In this document: positions 46,801 to 58,782 of the stretch, piece after piece
Position numbering within the stretch: position 1 is the first letter of the stretch
Layout of the letters: each line of letters starts with the position of its first letter
Assembly (NCBI GenBank): GCA_964020085.1
Contig: OZ026601.1
Span: 29,372,118 to 29,436,117 of the forward strand
DNA: 64,000 nucleotides
From: Micromussa lordhowensis
Lineage: Eukaryota > Cnidaria > Anthozoa > Scleractinia > Lobophylliidae
Direction of reading: 5' to 3'
Notes under the pieces: model-generated
Database searches by the model: none
What the model was told of the DNA's origin: nothing
Seen by the model: the letters and a program-made list of their open reading frames with translations, nothing else
Made by a program: the position numbers and the translations under genes

Positions 46801-49736
46801 AGGGGGGACCAAGGGAAAATGCTCAAAAAAGTAGGCCGACTATAGGGGCTTCACAAACATCCTGGCGCAAATGGCATCATCTCCTAATTAGTATGCACTT
46901 AAAGTGCAAAGATAGGACAACATTTTGCTGCAAACTGCGGCTCCATAAGTGTCCGTATTGTCGAGTTATGACAAATTTGGCAAGGACACCTAAATCGGCC
47001 ATTTTCTGAGATTTTGCCAAGGGGGGACCAAGGGAAAATGCTCAAAAAAGTAGGCCGACTATAGGGGCTTCAAAAACACCCTGGCGCAAATGGCATCATC
47101 TCCTACTTAGTATGCACTTAAAGTGCAAACATAGGACAACATTTTGCTGCAAACTGCGGCTCCATAAGTGTCCGTAGAGCCGAGTTATGACAAATTTGGC
47201 AAGGACACCTAAATCGGCCATTATATGAGATTTTACCAAGGGGGGGACCAAAGGAAAATGCTCAAAAAAGTAGGCCGACTATAGGGGCTTCAAAAACATC
47301 CTGGCACAAATGGCATCATCTCCTAATTAGTACGCACTTAAAGTGCAAAGATAGGACAACATTTTGCTGCAAACTGCGGCTCCATAAGTGTCCGTATAGC
47401 CGAGTTATGACAAATTTGGCAAGGACACCTAAATCGGCCATTTTCTGAGATTTTGCCAAGGGGGGACCAAGGGAAAATGCTCAAAAAAGTCGGCCGACTA
47501 TAGGGGCTTCAAAAACACCCTGGCGCAAATGGCATCATCTCCTAATTAGTATGCACTTGAAGTGCAAACATGGGACAACATTTTGCTGTAAACTGCGGCT
47601 CCATAAGTGTCCGTATAGCCGAGTTATGACAAATTTGGCAAGGTTACTTAAATCGGCCCTTTTCTGAGATTTTGCCAAGGAGGGACCAAGGGAAAATGCT
47701 CAAAAAAGTAGGCCGACTATAGGGGCTTCAAAAACATCCTGGCGCAAATGGCATCATCTCCTTATTAGTATGCACTTGAAGTGCAAACATAGGACAACAT
47801 TTTGCTGCAAACTGCGGCTCCATAAGTGTCCGTATAGCCGAGTTATGACAAATTTGGCAAGGACACATAAATCGGCCATTTTCTGAGATTTTGCCAAGGG
47901 GGGACCAAGGAAAAATGCTCAAAAAAGTAGGCCGACTATAGGGGCTTCAAAAACATCCTGGCACAAATGGCATCATCTCCCAATTAGTATGCACTTAAAG
48001 TGCAAAGATAGGACAACATTTTGCTGGAAACTGCGGCTCCATAAGTGTCCCTATAGCCGAGTTATGACAAATTTGGCGAGGGCACCTAAATCGGCCATTT
48101 TCTGAGATTTTTCCAAGGGGGGACCAAGGGAAAATGCTCAAAAAAGTAGGCCGACTAGAGGGGCTTCAAAAACATCCTGGCGCAAATGGCATCATCTCCT
48201 TATTAGTATGCACTTGAAGTGCAAACATAGGACAACATTTTGCTGCAAACTGCGGCTCCCTAAGTGTCCGTATAGCCGAGTTATGACAAATTTGGCAAGG
48301 ACACCTAAATCGGCCATTTTCTGAGATTTTGCCAAGGGGGGACCAAGGGAAAATGCTCAAAAAAGTAGGCCGACTATAGGGACTTCAAAAACACCCTGGC
48401 GCAAATGGCATCATCTCCTAATTAGTATGCACTTGAAGTGCAAACATAGGAACACATTTTGCTGCAAACTGCGGCTCCATAAGTGTTCATATAGCCCATT
48501 TATGACAAATTTGGCAAGGACACCTAAATCGGCCATTTTCTGAGATTTTGCCAAGGGGGGACCAAGGGAAAATGCTCAAAAAAGTACGCCGACTATAGGG
48601 GCTTCAAAAACACCCTGGCGCAAATGGCATCATCTCCTAATTAGTATGCACTTGAAGTGCAAGCATAGGACAACATTTTGCTGCAAACTGCGGCTCCATA
48701 AGTGTCCGTATAGCCGAGTTATGACAAATTTGGCAAGGACACCTAAATCGGCCATTTTCTGAGATTTTGCCAAGGGGGGACCAAGGGAAAATGCTCAAAA
48801 AAGTACGCCGACTATAGGGGCTTCAAAAACACCCTGGCGCAAATGGCATCATCTCCTAATTAGTATGCACTTGAAGTGCAAACATGGGACAACATTTTGC
48901 TGCAAACTGCGGCTCCATAAGTGTCCGTATAGCCGAGTTATGACAAATTTGGCAAGGTTACTTAAATCGGCCGTTTTCTGAGATTTTGCCAAGGGGGGAC
49001 CAAGGGAAAATGCTCAAAAAAGTAGGCCGACTATAGGGGCTTCAAAAACACCCTGGCGCAAATGGCATCATCTCCTAATTAGCATGCACTTGAAGTGCAA
49101 ACATAGGACAACATTTTTCTGCAAACTGCGGCTCCATAAGTGTCCGTAGAGCCGCGTTATGACAAATTTGGCAAGGACACCTAAATCGGCCATTTTCTGA
49201 GATTTTGCCAAGGGGGGACCAAGGGAAAATGCTCAAAAAAGTAGGCCGACTATAGGGGCTTCAAAAACATCCTGGCGCAAATGGCATCATCTCCTAATTA
49301 GTATGCACTTGAAGTGCAAACATAGGACAACATTTTGCTGCAAACTGCGGCTTCATAAGTGTCCGTATAGCCGAGTTATGACAAATTTGGCAAGGACACC
49401 TAAATCGGCCATTTTCTGAGATTTTGCCAAGGGGGGACCAAGGGAAAATGCTCAAAAAAGTAGGCCGACTATAGGGGCTTCAAAAACATCCTGGCACAAA
49501 TGGCATCATCTCCTAATTAGTATGCACTTAAAGTGCAAAGATAGGACAACATTTTGCTGCAAACTGCGGCTCCATAAGTGTCCGTATTGTCGACTTATGA
49601 CAAATTTGGCAAGGACACCTAAATCGGCCATTTTCTGAGATTTTGCCAAGGGGGGACCAAGGGAAAATGCTCAAAAAAGTAGGCCGACTATAGGGGCTTC
49701 AAAAACACCCTGGCGCAAATGGCATCATCTCCTAAT
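43810..49736 (+). repeat. Twelve-monomer block duplicated at a 3286-bp lag
   Basis: About 43,810-46,450 matches 47,096-49,736 at exactly 3286 bp. Tie points are AAGTCGGCCGAC near 44,202/47,488, CCAAGGAGGGAC near 44,389/47,675, GCGGCTTCAT at 46,061/49,347 and GTATTGTCGACTT at 46,298/49,584. One stretch near 45,640-45,800 differs strongly from its counterpart without changing length. The 46.45-47.1 kb gap holds about three unmatched monomers. Confidence 0.85.
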
Positions 49737-52700
49737 TAGTATGCACTTGAAGTGCAAGCATAGGACAACATTTTGCTGCAAACTGCGGCTCCATAAGTGT
49801 CCGTATAGCCAAGTTATAACAAATTTGGCAAGGACACCTAAATCGGCCATTTTCTGAGATTTTGCCAAGGGGGGACCAAGGGAAAATGCTCAAAAAAGTA
49901 GGCCGACTATAGGGGCTTCAAAAACACCCTGGCGCAAATGGCATCATCTCCTAATTAGTATGCACTTGAAGTGCAAACATGGGACAACATTTTGCTGCAA
50001 ACTGCGGCTCCATAAGTGTCCGTATAGCCGAGTTATGACAAATTTGGCAAGGTTACTTAAATCGGCCCTTTTCTGAGATTTTGCCAAGGGGGGACAAAGG
50101 GAAAATGCTCAAAAAAGTAGGCCGACTATAGGGGCTTCAAAAACACCCTGGCGCAAATGGCATCATCTCCTAATTAGCATGCACTTGAAGTGCAAACATA
50201 GGACAACATTTTGCTGCAAACTGCGGCTCCATAAGTGTCCGTAGAGCCGCGTTATGACAAATTTGGCAAGGACACCTAAATCGGCCATTTTCTGAGATTT
50301 TGCCAAGGGGGGACCAAGGGAAAATGCTCAAAAAAGTACGCCGACTATAGGGGCTTCACAAACATCCTGGCGCAAATGGCATCATCTCCTAATTAGTATG
50401 CACTTGAAGTGCAAACATAGGACAACATTTTGCTGCAAACTGCGGCTCCATAAGTGTCCGTATAGCCGAGTTATGACAAATTTGGCAAGGACACCTAAAT
50501 CGGCCATTTTCTGAGATTTTGCCAAGGGGGGACCAAGGGAAAATGCTCAAAAAAGTACGCAAACTATAGGGGCTCAAAAAACATCCTGGCACAAATGGCA
50601 TCATCTCCTAATTAGTATGCACTTAAAGTGCAAAGATAGGACAACATTTTGCTGCAAACTGCGGCTCCATAAGTGTCCGTATTGTCGAGTTATGACAAAT
50701 TTGGCAAGGACACCTAAATCGGCCATTTTCTGAGATTTTGCCAAGGGGGGACCAAGGGAAAATGCTCAGAAAAGTAGGCCGACTATAGGGGCTTCAAAAA
50801 CACCCTGGCGCAAATGGCATCATCTCCTACTTAGTATGCACTTAAAGTGCAAACATAGGACAACATTTTGCTGCAAACTGCGGCTCCATAAGTGTCCGTA
50901 TAGCCGAGTTATGACAAATTTGGCAAGGACACCTAAATCGGCCATTTTCTGAGATTTTGCCAAGGGGGGACCAAGGGAAAATGCTCAAAAAAGTAGGCCG
51001 ACTATAGGGGCTTCAAAAACACCCTGGCGCAAATGGCATCATCTCCTAATTAGTATGCACTTGAAGTGCAAACATAGGACAACATTTTGCTGCAAACTGC
51101 GGCTCCATAAGTGTCCGTATAGCCGAGTTATGACAAATTTGGCAAGGACACCTAAATCGGCCATTTTCTGAGATTTTGCCAAGGGGGGACCAAGGGAAAA
51201 TGCTCAAAAAAGTAGGCCGACTATAGGGGCTTCAAAAACATCCTGGCGCAAATGGCATCATCTCCTAATTAGTATGCACTTGAAGTGCAAGCATAGGACA
51301 ACATTTTGCTGCAAACTGCGGCTCCATAAGTGTCCGTATAGCCGAGTTATGACAAATTTGGCAAGGACACCTAAATCGGCCATTTTCTGAGATTTTGCCA
51401 AGGGGGGACCAAGGGAAAATGCTCAAAAAAGTAGGCCGACTATAGGGGCTTCAAAAACACCCTGGCGCAAATGGCATCATCCCCTAATTAGTATGCACTT
51501 GAAGTGCAAGCATAGGACAACATTTTGCTGCAAACTGCGGCTCCATAAGTGTCCGTATAGCCGAGTTATGACAAATTTGGCAAGGACACCTAAATCGGCC
51601 ATTTTCTGAGATTTTGCCAAGGGGGGACCAAGGGAAAATGCTCAAAAAAGTAGGCCGACTATAGGGGCTTCAAAAACACCCTGGCGCAAATGGCATCATC
51701 TCCTAATTAGTATGCACTTGAAGTGCAAGCATAGGACAACATTTTGCTGCAAACTGCGGCTCCATAAGTGTCCGTATAGCCGAGTTATGACAAATTTGGC
51801 AAGGACACCTAAATCGGCCATTTTCTGAGATTTTGCCAAGGGGGGACCAAGGGAAAATGCTCAAAAAAGTAGGCCGACTATAGGGGCTTCAAAAACACCC
51901 TGGCGCAAATGGCATCATCTCCTAATTAGTATGCACTTGAAGTGCAAACATGGGACAACATTTTGCTGCAAACTGCGGCTCCATAAGTGTCCGTATAGCC
52001 GAGTTATGACAAATTTGGCAAGGTTACTTAAATCGGCCGTTTTCTGGGATTTTGCCAAGGGGGGACCAAGGGAAAATGCTCAAAAAAGTAGGCCGACTAT
52101 AGGGGCTTCAAAAACACCCTGGCGCAAATGGCATCATCTCCTAATTAGCATGCACTTGAAGTGCAAACATAGGACAACATTTTTCTGCAAACTGCGGCTC
52201 CATAAGTGTCCGTAGAGCCGCGTTATGACAAATTTGGCAAGGACACCTAAATCGGCCATTTTCTGAGATTTTGCCAAGCGGGGACCAATTGAAAATGCTC
52301 AAAAAAGTAGGCCGACTATAGGGGCTTCAAAAACATCCTGGCGCAAATGGCATCATCTCCTAATTAGTATGCACTTGAAGTGCAAACATAGGACAACATT
52401 TTGCTGCAAACTGCGGCTCCATAAGTGTCCGTATAGCCGAGTTATGACAAATTTGGCAAGGTTACTTAAATCGGCCCTTTTCTGAGATTTTGCCAAGGGG
52501 GGACAAAGGGAAAATGCTCAAAAAAGTAGGCCGACTATAGGGGCTTCAAAAACACCCTGGCGCAAATGGCATGATCTCCTAATTAGCATGCACTTGAAGT
52601 GCAAACATAGGACAACATTTTTCTGCAAACTGCGGCTCCATAAGTGTCCGTATAGCCGAGTTATGACAAATTTGGCAAGGACACCTAAATCGGCCATTTT

Positions 52701-53085
52701 CTGAGATTTTGCCAAGGGGGGACCAAGGGAAAATGCTCAAAAAAGTACGTTGACTATAGGGGCTCCAAAAACATCCTGGCACAAATGGCATCATCTCCTA
52801 ATTAGTATGCAATTAAAGTGCAAAGATAGGACAACATTTTGCTGCAAACTGCGGCTCCATAAGTGTCCGTATTGTCGAGTTATGACAAATTTGGCAAGGA
52901 CACCTAAATCGGCCATTTTCTGAGATTTTGCCAAGGGGGGACCAAGGGAAAATGCTCAAAAAAGTTGGCCGACTATAGGGGCTTCAAAAACACCCTGGCG
53001 CAAATGGCATCATCTCCTACTTCGTATGCACTTAAAGTGCAAACATAGGACAACATTTTGCTGCAAACTGCGGCTCCATAAGTGT
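49736..53085 (+). repeat. Homogenised satellite block, mostly E-type monomers
   Basis: About 15 monomers, most of the plain form. The AAGTGCAAGCATAGG variant is frequent (51.29, 51.51, 51.73 kb), and GTATTGTCGAGTT monomers occur at about 50,679 and 52,869. A GGACAAAGGG change links 46,588, 50,092 and 52,501. No gene is present. Confidence 0.8.
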
Positions 53086-56000
53086 CCGTATAGCCGAGTT
53101 ATGACAAATTTGGCAAGGACACCTAAATCGGCCATTTTCTGAGATTTTGCCAAGGGGGGACCAAGGGAAAATGCTCAAAAAAGTAGGCCGACTATAGGGG
53201 CTTCAAAAACACCCTGGCGCAAATGGCATCATCTCCTAATTAGTATGCACTTGAAGTGCAAACATAGGACAACATTTTGCTGCAAACTGCGGCTCCATAA
53301 GTGTCCGTATAGCCGAGTTATGACAAATTTGGCAAGGACACCTAAATCGGCCATTTTCTGAGATTTTGCCAAGGGGGGACCAAGGGAAAATGCTCAAAAA
53401 AGTACGCCGACTATAGGGGCTTCAAAAACACCCTGGCGCAAATGGCATCATCTCCTAATTAGTATGCACTTGAAGTGCAAGCATAGGACAACATTTTGCT
53501 GCAAACTGCGGCTCCATAAGTGTCCGTATAGCCGAGTTATGACAAATTTGGCAAGGACACCTAAATCGGCCATTTTCTGAGATTTTGCCAAGGGGGGACC
53601 AAGGGAAAATGCTCAAAAAAGTAGGCCGACTATAGGGGCTTCAAAAACACCCTGGCGCAAATGGCATCATCTCCTAATTAGTATGCACTTGAAGTGCAAA
53701 CATAGGACAACATTTTGCTGCAAACTGCGGCTCCATAAGTGTCCGTATAGCCGAGTTGTGACAAATTTGGCAAGGACACCTAAATCGGCCATTTTCTGAG
53801 ATTTTGCCAAGGGGGGACCAAGGGAAAATGCTCAAAAAAGTAGGCCGACTATAGGGGCTTCAAAAACACCCTGGCGCAAATGGCATCATCTCCTAATTAG
53901 TATGCACTTGAAGTGCAAACATAGGACAACATTTTGCTGCAAACTGCGGCTCCATAAGTGTCCGTATAGCCGAGTTATGACAAATTTGGCAAGGACACCT
54001 AAATCGGCCATTTTCTGAGATTTTGCCAAGGGGGGACCAAGGGAAAATGCTCAAAAAAGTACGCCGACTATAGGGGCTTCAAAAACACCCTGGCGCAAAT
54101 GGCATCATCTCCTAATTAGTATGCACTTGAAGTGCAAGCATAGGACAACATTTTGCTGCAAACTGCGGCTCCATAAGTGTCCGTATAGCCGAGTTATGAC
54201 AAATTTGGCAAGGACACCTAAATCGGCCATTTTCTGAGATTTTGCCAAGGGGGGACCAAGGGAAAATGCTCAAAAAAGTAGGCCGACTATAGGGGCTTCA
54301 AAAACACCCTGGCGCAAATGGCATCATCTCCTAATTAGTATGCACTTGAAGTGCAAACATAGGACAACATTTTGCTGCAAACTGCGGCTCCATAAGTGTC
54401 CGTATAGCCGAGTTATGACAAATTTGGCAAGGACACCTAAATCGGCCATTTTCTGAGATTTTGCCAAGGGGGGACCAAGGGAAAATGCTCAAAAAAGTAC
54501 GCCGACTATAGGGGCTTCAAAAACACCCTGGCGCAAATGGCATCATCTCCTACTTAGTATGCACTTGAAGTGCAAACATAGGACAACATTTTGCTGCAAA
54601 CTGCGGCTCCATAAGTGTTCGTATAGCCGAGTTATGACAAATTTGGCAAGGACACCTAAATCGGCCATTTTCTGAGATTTTGCCAAGGGGGGACCAAGGG
54701 AAAATGCTCAAAAAAGTAGGCCGACTATAGGGGCTTCAAAAACACCCTGGCGCAAATGGCATCATCTCCTAATTAGTATGCACTTGAAGTGCAAACATAG
54801 GACAACATTTTGCTGCAAACTGCGGCTCCATAAGTGTACGTATAGCCGAGTTATGACAAATTTGGCAAGGACACCTAAATCGGCCATTTTCTGAGATTTT
54901 GCCAAGGGGGGACCAAGGGAAAATGCTCAAAAAAGTACGCCGACTATAGGGGCTTCAAAAACACCCTGGCGCAAATGGCATCATCTCCTAATTAGTATGC
55001 ACTTGAAGTGCAAGCATAGGACAACATTTTGCTGCAAACTGCGGCTCCATAAGTGTCCGTATAGCCGAGTTATGACAAATTTGGCAAGGTTACTTAAATC
55101 GGCCCTTTTCTGAGATTTTGCCAAGGGGGGACCAAGGGAAAATGCTCAAAAAAGTAGGCCGACTATAGGGGCTTCAAAAACACCCTGGGGCAAATGGCAT
55201 CATCTCCTAATTAGTATGCACTTGAAGTGCAAACATAGGACAACATTTTGCTGCAAACTGCGGCTCCATAAATGTCCGTATAGCCGAGTTATGACAAATT
55301 TGGCAAGGACACCTAAATCGGCCATTTTCTGAGATTTTGCCAAGGGGGGACCAAGGGAAAATGCTCAAAAAAGTAGGCCGACTATAGGGGCTTCAAAAAC
55401 ACCCTGGCGCAAATGGCATCATCTCCTACTTAGAATGCACTTGAAGTGCAAACATAGGACAACATTTTGCTGCAAACTGCGGCTCCATAAATGTCCGTAT
55501 AGCCGAGTTATGACAAATTTGGCAAGGACACCTAAATCGGCCATTTTCTGAGATTTTGCCAAGGGGGGACCAAGGGAAAATGCTCAAAAAAGTAGGCCGA
55601 CTATAGGGGCTTCAAAAACACCCTGGCGCAAATGGCATCATCTCCTAATTAGTATGCACTTGAAGTGTAAACATGGGACCACATTTTGCTGCAAACTGCG
55701 GCTCCATAAGTGTCCGTATAGCCGAGGTATGACAAATTTGGCAAGGTTACTTAAATCGGCCCTTTTCTGAGATTTTGCCAAGGGGGGACCAAGGGAAAAT
55801 GCTCAAAAAAGTAGGCCGACTATAGGGGCTTCAAAAACATCCTGGCGCAAATGGCATCATCTCCTTATTAGTATGCACTTGAAGTGCAAACATAGGACAA
55901 CATTTTGCTGCAAACTGCGGCTCCATAAGTGTCCGTATAGCCGAGTTATGACAAATTTGGCAAGGACACCTAAATCGGCCATTTTCTGAGATTTTGCCAA

Positions 56001-58782
56001 ATTGGGGACCAAGGGAAAATGCTCAAAAAAGTAGGCCGACTATAGGGGCTTCAAAAACATCCTGGCACAAATGGCATCATCTCCTAATTAGTATGCACTT
56101 AAAGTGCAGAGATAGGACAACATTTTGCTGCAAACTGCGGCTCCATAAGTGTCCGTATAGCCGAGTTATGACAAATTTGGCAAGGACACCTAAATCGGCC
56201 ATTTTCTGAGATTTTGTCAAGGGGGGACCAAGGGAAAATGTTCAAAAAAGTAGGCCGACTATAGGGGCTTAAAAAACACCCTGGCGCAAATGGCATCATC
56301 TCCTAATTAGTATGCACTTAAAGTGCAAACATAGGACAACATTTTGCTGCAAACTGCGGCTCCATAAGTGTCCGTATAGCCGAGTTATGACAAATTTGGC
56401 AAGGACACCTAAATCGGCCATTATCTGAGATTTTACCAAGGGGGGACCAAGGGAAAATGCTCAAAAAAGTAGGCCGACTATAGGGGCTTCAAAAACATCC
56501 TGGCACTAATGGCATCATCTCCTAATTAGTACGCACTTAAAGTGCAAATATAGGACAACATTTTGCTGCAAACTGCGGCTCCATAAGTGTCCGTATAGCC
56601 GAGTTATGACAAATTTGGCAAGGACACCTAAATTGGCCATTTTCTGAGATTTTGCCAAGGGGGGGACCAAGGGAAAATGCTCAAAAAAGTAGGCCGACTA
56701 TAGGGGCTTCAAAAACATCCTGGCACAAATGGCATCATCTCCTAATTAGTATGCACTTAAAGTGCAAACATAGGACAACATTTTGCTGCAAACTGCGGCT
56801 CCATAAGTGTCCGTATAGCCGAGTTATGACAAATTTGGCAAGGTTACTTAAATCGGCCCTTTTCTGAGATTTTGCCAAGGGGGGACCAAGGGAAAATGCT
56901 CAAAAAAGTAGGCCGACTATAGGGGCTTCAAAAACACCCTGGGGCAAATGGCATCATCTCCTAATTAGTATGCACTTGAAGTGCAAACATAGGACAACAT
57001 TTTGCTGCAAACTGCGGCTCCATAAATGTCCGTATAGCCGAGTTATGACAAATTTGGCAAGGACACCTAAATCGGCCATTTTCTGAGATTTTGCCAAGGG
57101 GGGACCAAGGGAAAATGCTCAAAAAAGTAGGCCGACTATAGGGGCTTCAAAAACACCCTGGCGCAAATGGCATCATCTCCTAATTAGTATGCAGTTGAAG
57201 TGGAAACATGGGACAACATTTTGCTGCAAACTGCGGCTCCATAAGTGTCCGTATAGCCGAGTTATGACAAATTTGGCAAGGTTACTTAAATCGGCCCTTT
57301 TCTGAGATTTTGCCAAGGGGGGAACAAGGGAAAATGCTCAAAAAAGTAGGCCGACTATAGGGGCTTCAAAAACATCCTGGCGCAAATGGTATCATCTCCT
57401 TATTAGTATGCACTTGAAGTGCAAACATAGGACAACATTTTGCTGCAAACTGCGGCTCCATAAGTGTCCGTAGAGCCGAGTTATGACAAATTTGGCAAGG
57501 ACACCTAAATCGGCCATTTTCTGAGATTTTGTCAAGGGGGGACCAAGGGAAAATGTTCAAAAAAGTAGGCCGACTATAGGGGCTTAAAAAACACCCTGGC
57601 GCAAATGGCATCATCTCCTAATTAATATGCACTTAAAGTGCAAACATAGGACAACATTTTGCTGCAAACTGCGGCTCCCTAAGTGTCCGTATAGCCGAGT
57701 TATGACAAATTTGGCAAGGACACCTAAATCGGCCATTATCTGAGATTTTACCAAGGGGGGACCAAGGGAAAATGCTCAAAAAAGTAGGCCGACTATAGGG
57801 GCTTCAAAAACATCCTGGCACAAATGGCATCATCTCCTAATTAGTATGCACTTAAAGTGCAGAGATAGGACAACATTTTGCTGCAAACTGCGGCTCCATA
57901 AGTGTCCGTATAGCCGAGTTATGACAAATTTGGCAAGGACACCTAAATCGGCCATTTTCTGAGATTTTGTCAAGGGGGGACCAAGGGAAAATGTTCAAAA
58001 AAGTAGGCCGGCTATAGGGGCTTAAAAAACACCCTGGCGCAAATGGCATCATCTTCTAATTAGTATGCACTTAAAGTGCAAACATAGGACAACATTTTGG
58101 TGCAAACTGCGGCTCCATAAGTGTCCGTATAGCCGAGTTATGACAAATTTGGCAAGGACACCTAAATCGGTCATTATATGAGATTTTACCAAGGGGGGGA
58201 CCAAGGGAAAATGCTCAAAAAAGTAGGCCGACTATAGGGGCTTCAAAAACATCCTGGCACAAATGGCATCATCTCCTAATTAGTACGCAGTTAAAGTGCA
58301 AAGATAGGACAACATTTTGCTGCAAACTGCGGCTCCATAAGTGTCCGTATAGCCGAGTTATGACAAATTTGGCAAGGACACCTAAATCGGCCATTTTCTG
58401 AGATTTTGCCAAGGGGGGACCAAGGGAAAATGCTCAAAAAAGTAGGCCGACTATAGGGGCTTCAAAAACACCCTGGCGCAAATGGGATCATCTCCTAATT
58501 AGTATGCACTTGAAGTGCAAACATGGGACAACATTTTGCTGCAAACTGCGGCTCCATAAGTGTCCGTATAGCCGAGTTATGACAAATTTGGCAAGGTTAC
58601 TTAAATCGGCCCTTTTCTGAGATTTTTCCAAGGGGGGACCAAGGGAAAATGCTCAAAAAAGTAGGCCGACTATAGGGGCTTCAAAAACATCCTAGCACAA
58701 ATGGCATCATCTCTTAATTAGTATGCACTTGAAGTGCAAAGATAGGACAACATTTTGCTGCAAACTGCGGCTCCATACGTGT
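53085..58782 (+). repeat. 26-monomer higher-order unit, copy 1
   Basis: 53,085 to about 57,520 matches the segment 5697 bp to the right almost base for base. Tie points are GAGTTGTG at 53,753/59,450, TGAAGTGTAA at 55,661/61,358, CCAAATTGGGG near 55,997/61,694 and GCAGTTGAAG at 57,191/62,888. From about 57.5 kb the match continues at 5917 bp (ATCTTCTAAT at 58,051/63,968). Confidence 0.9.
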
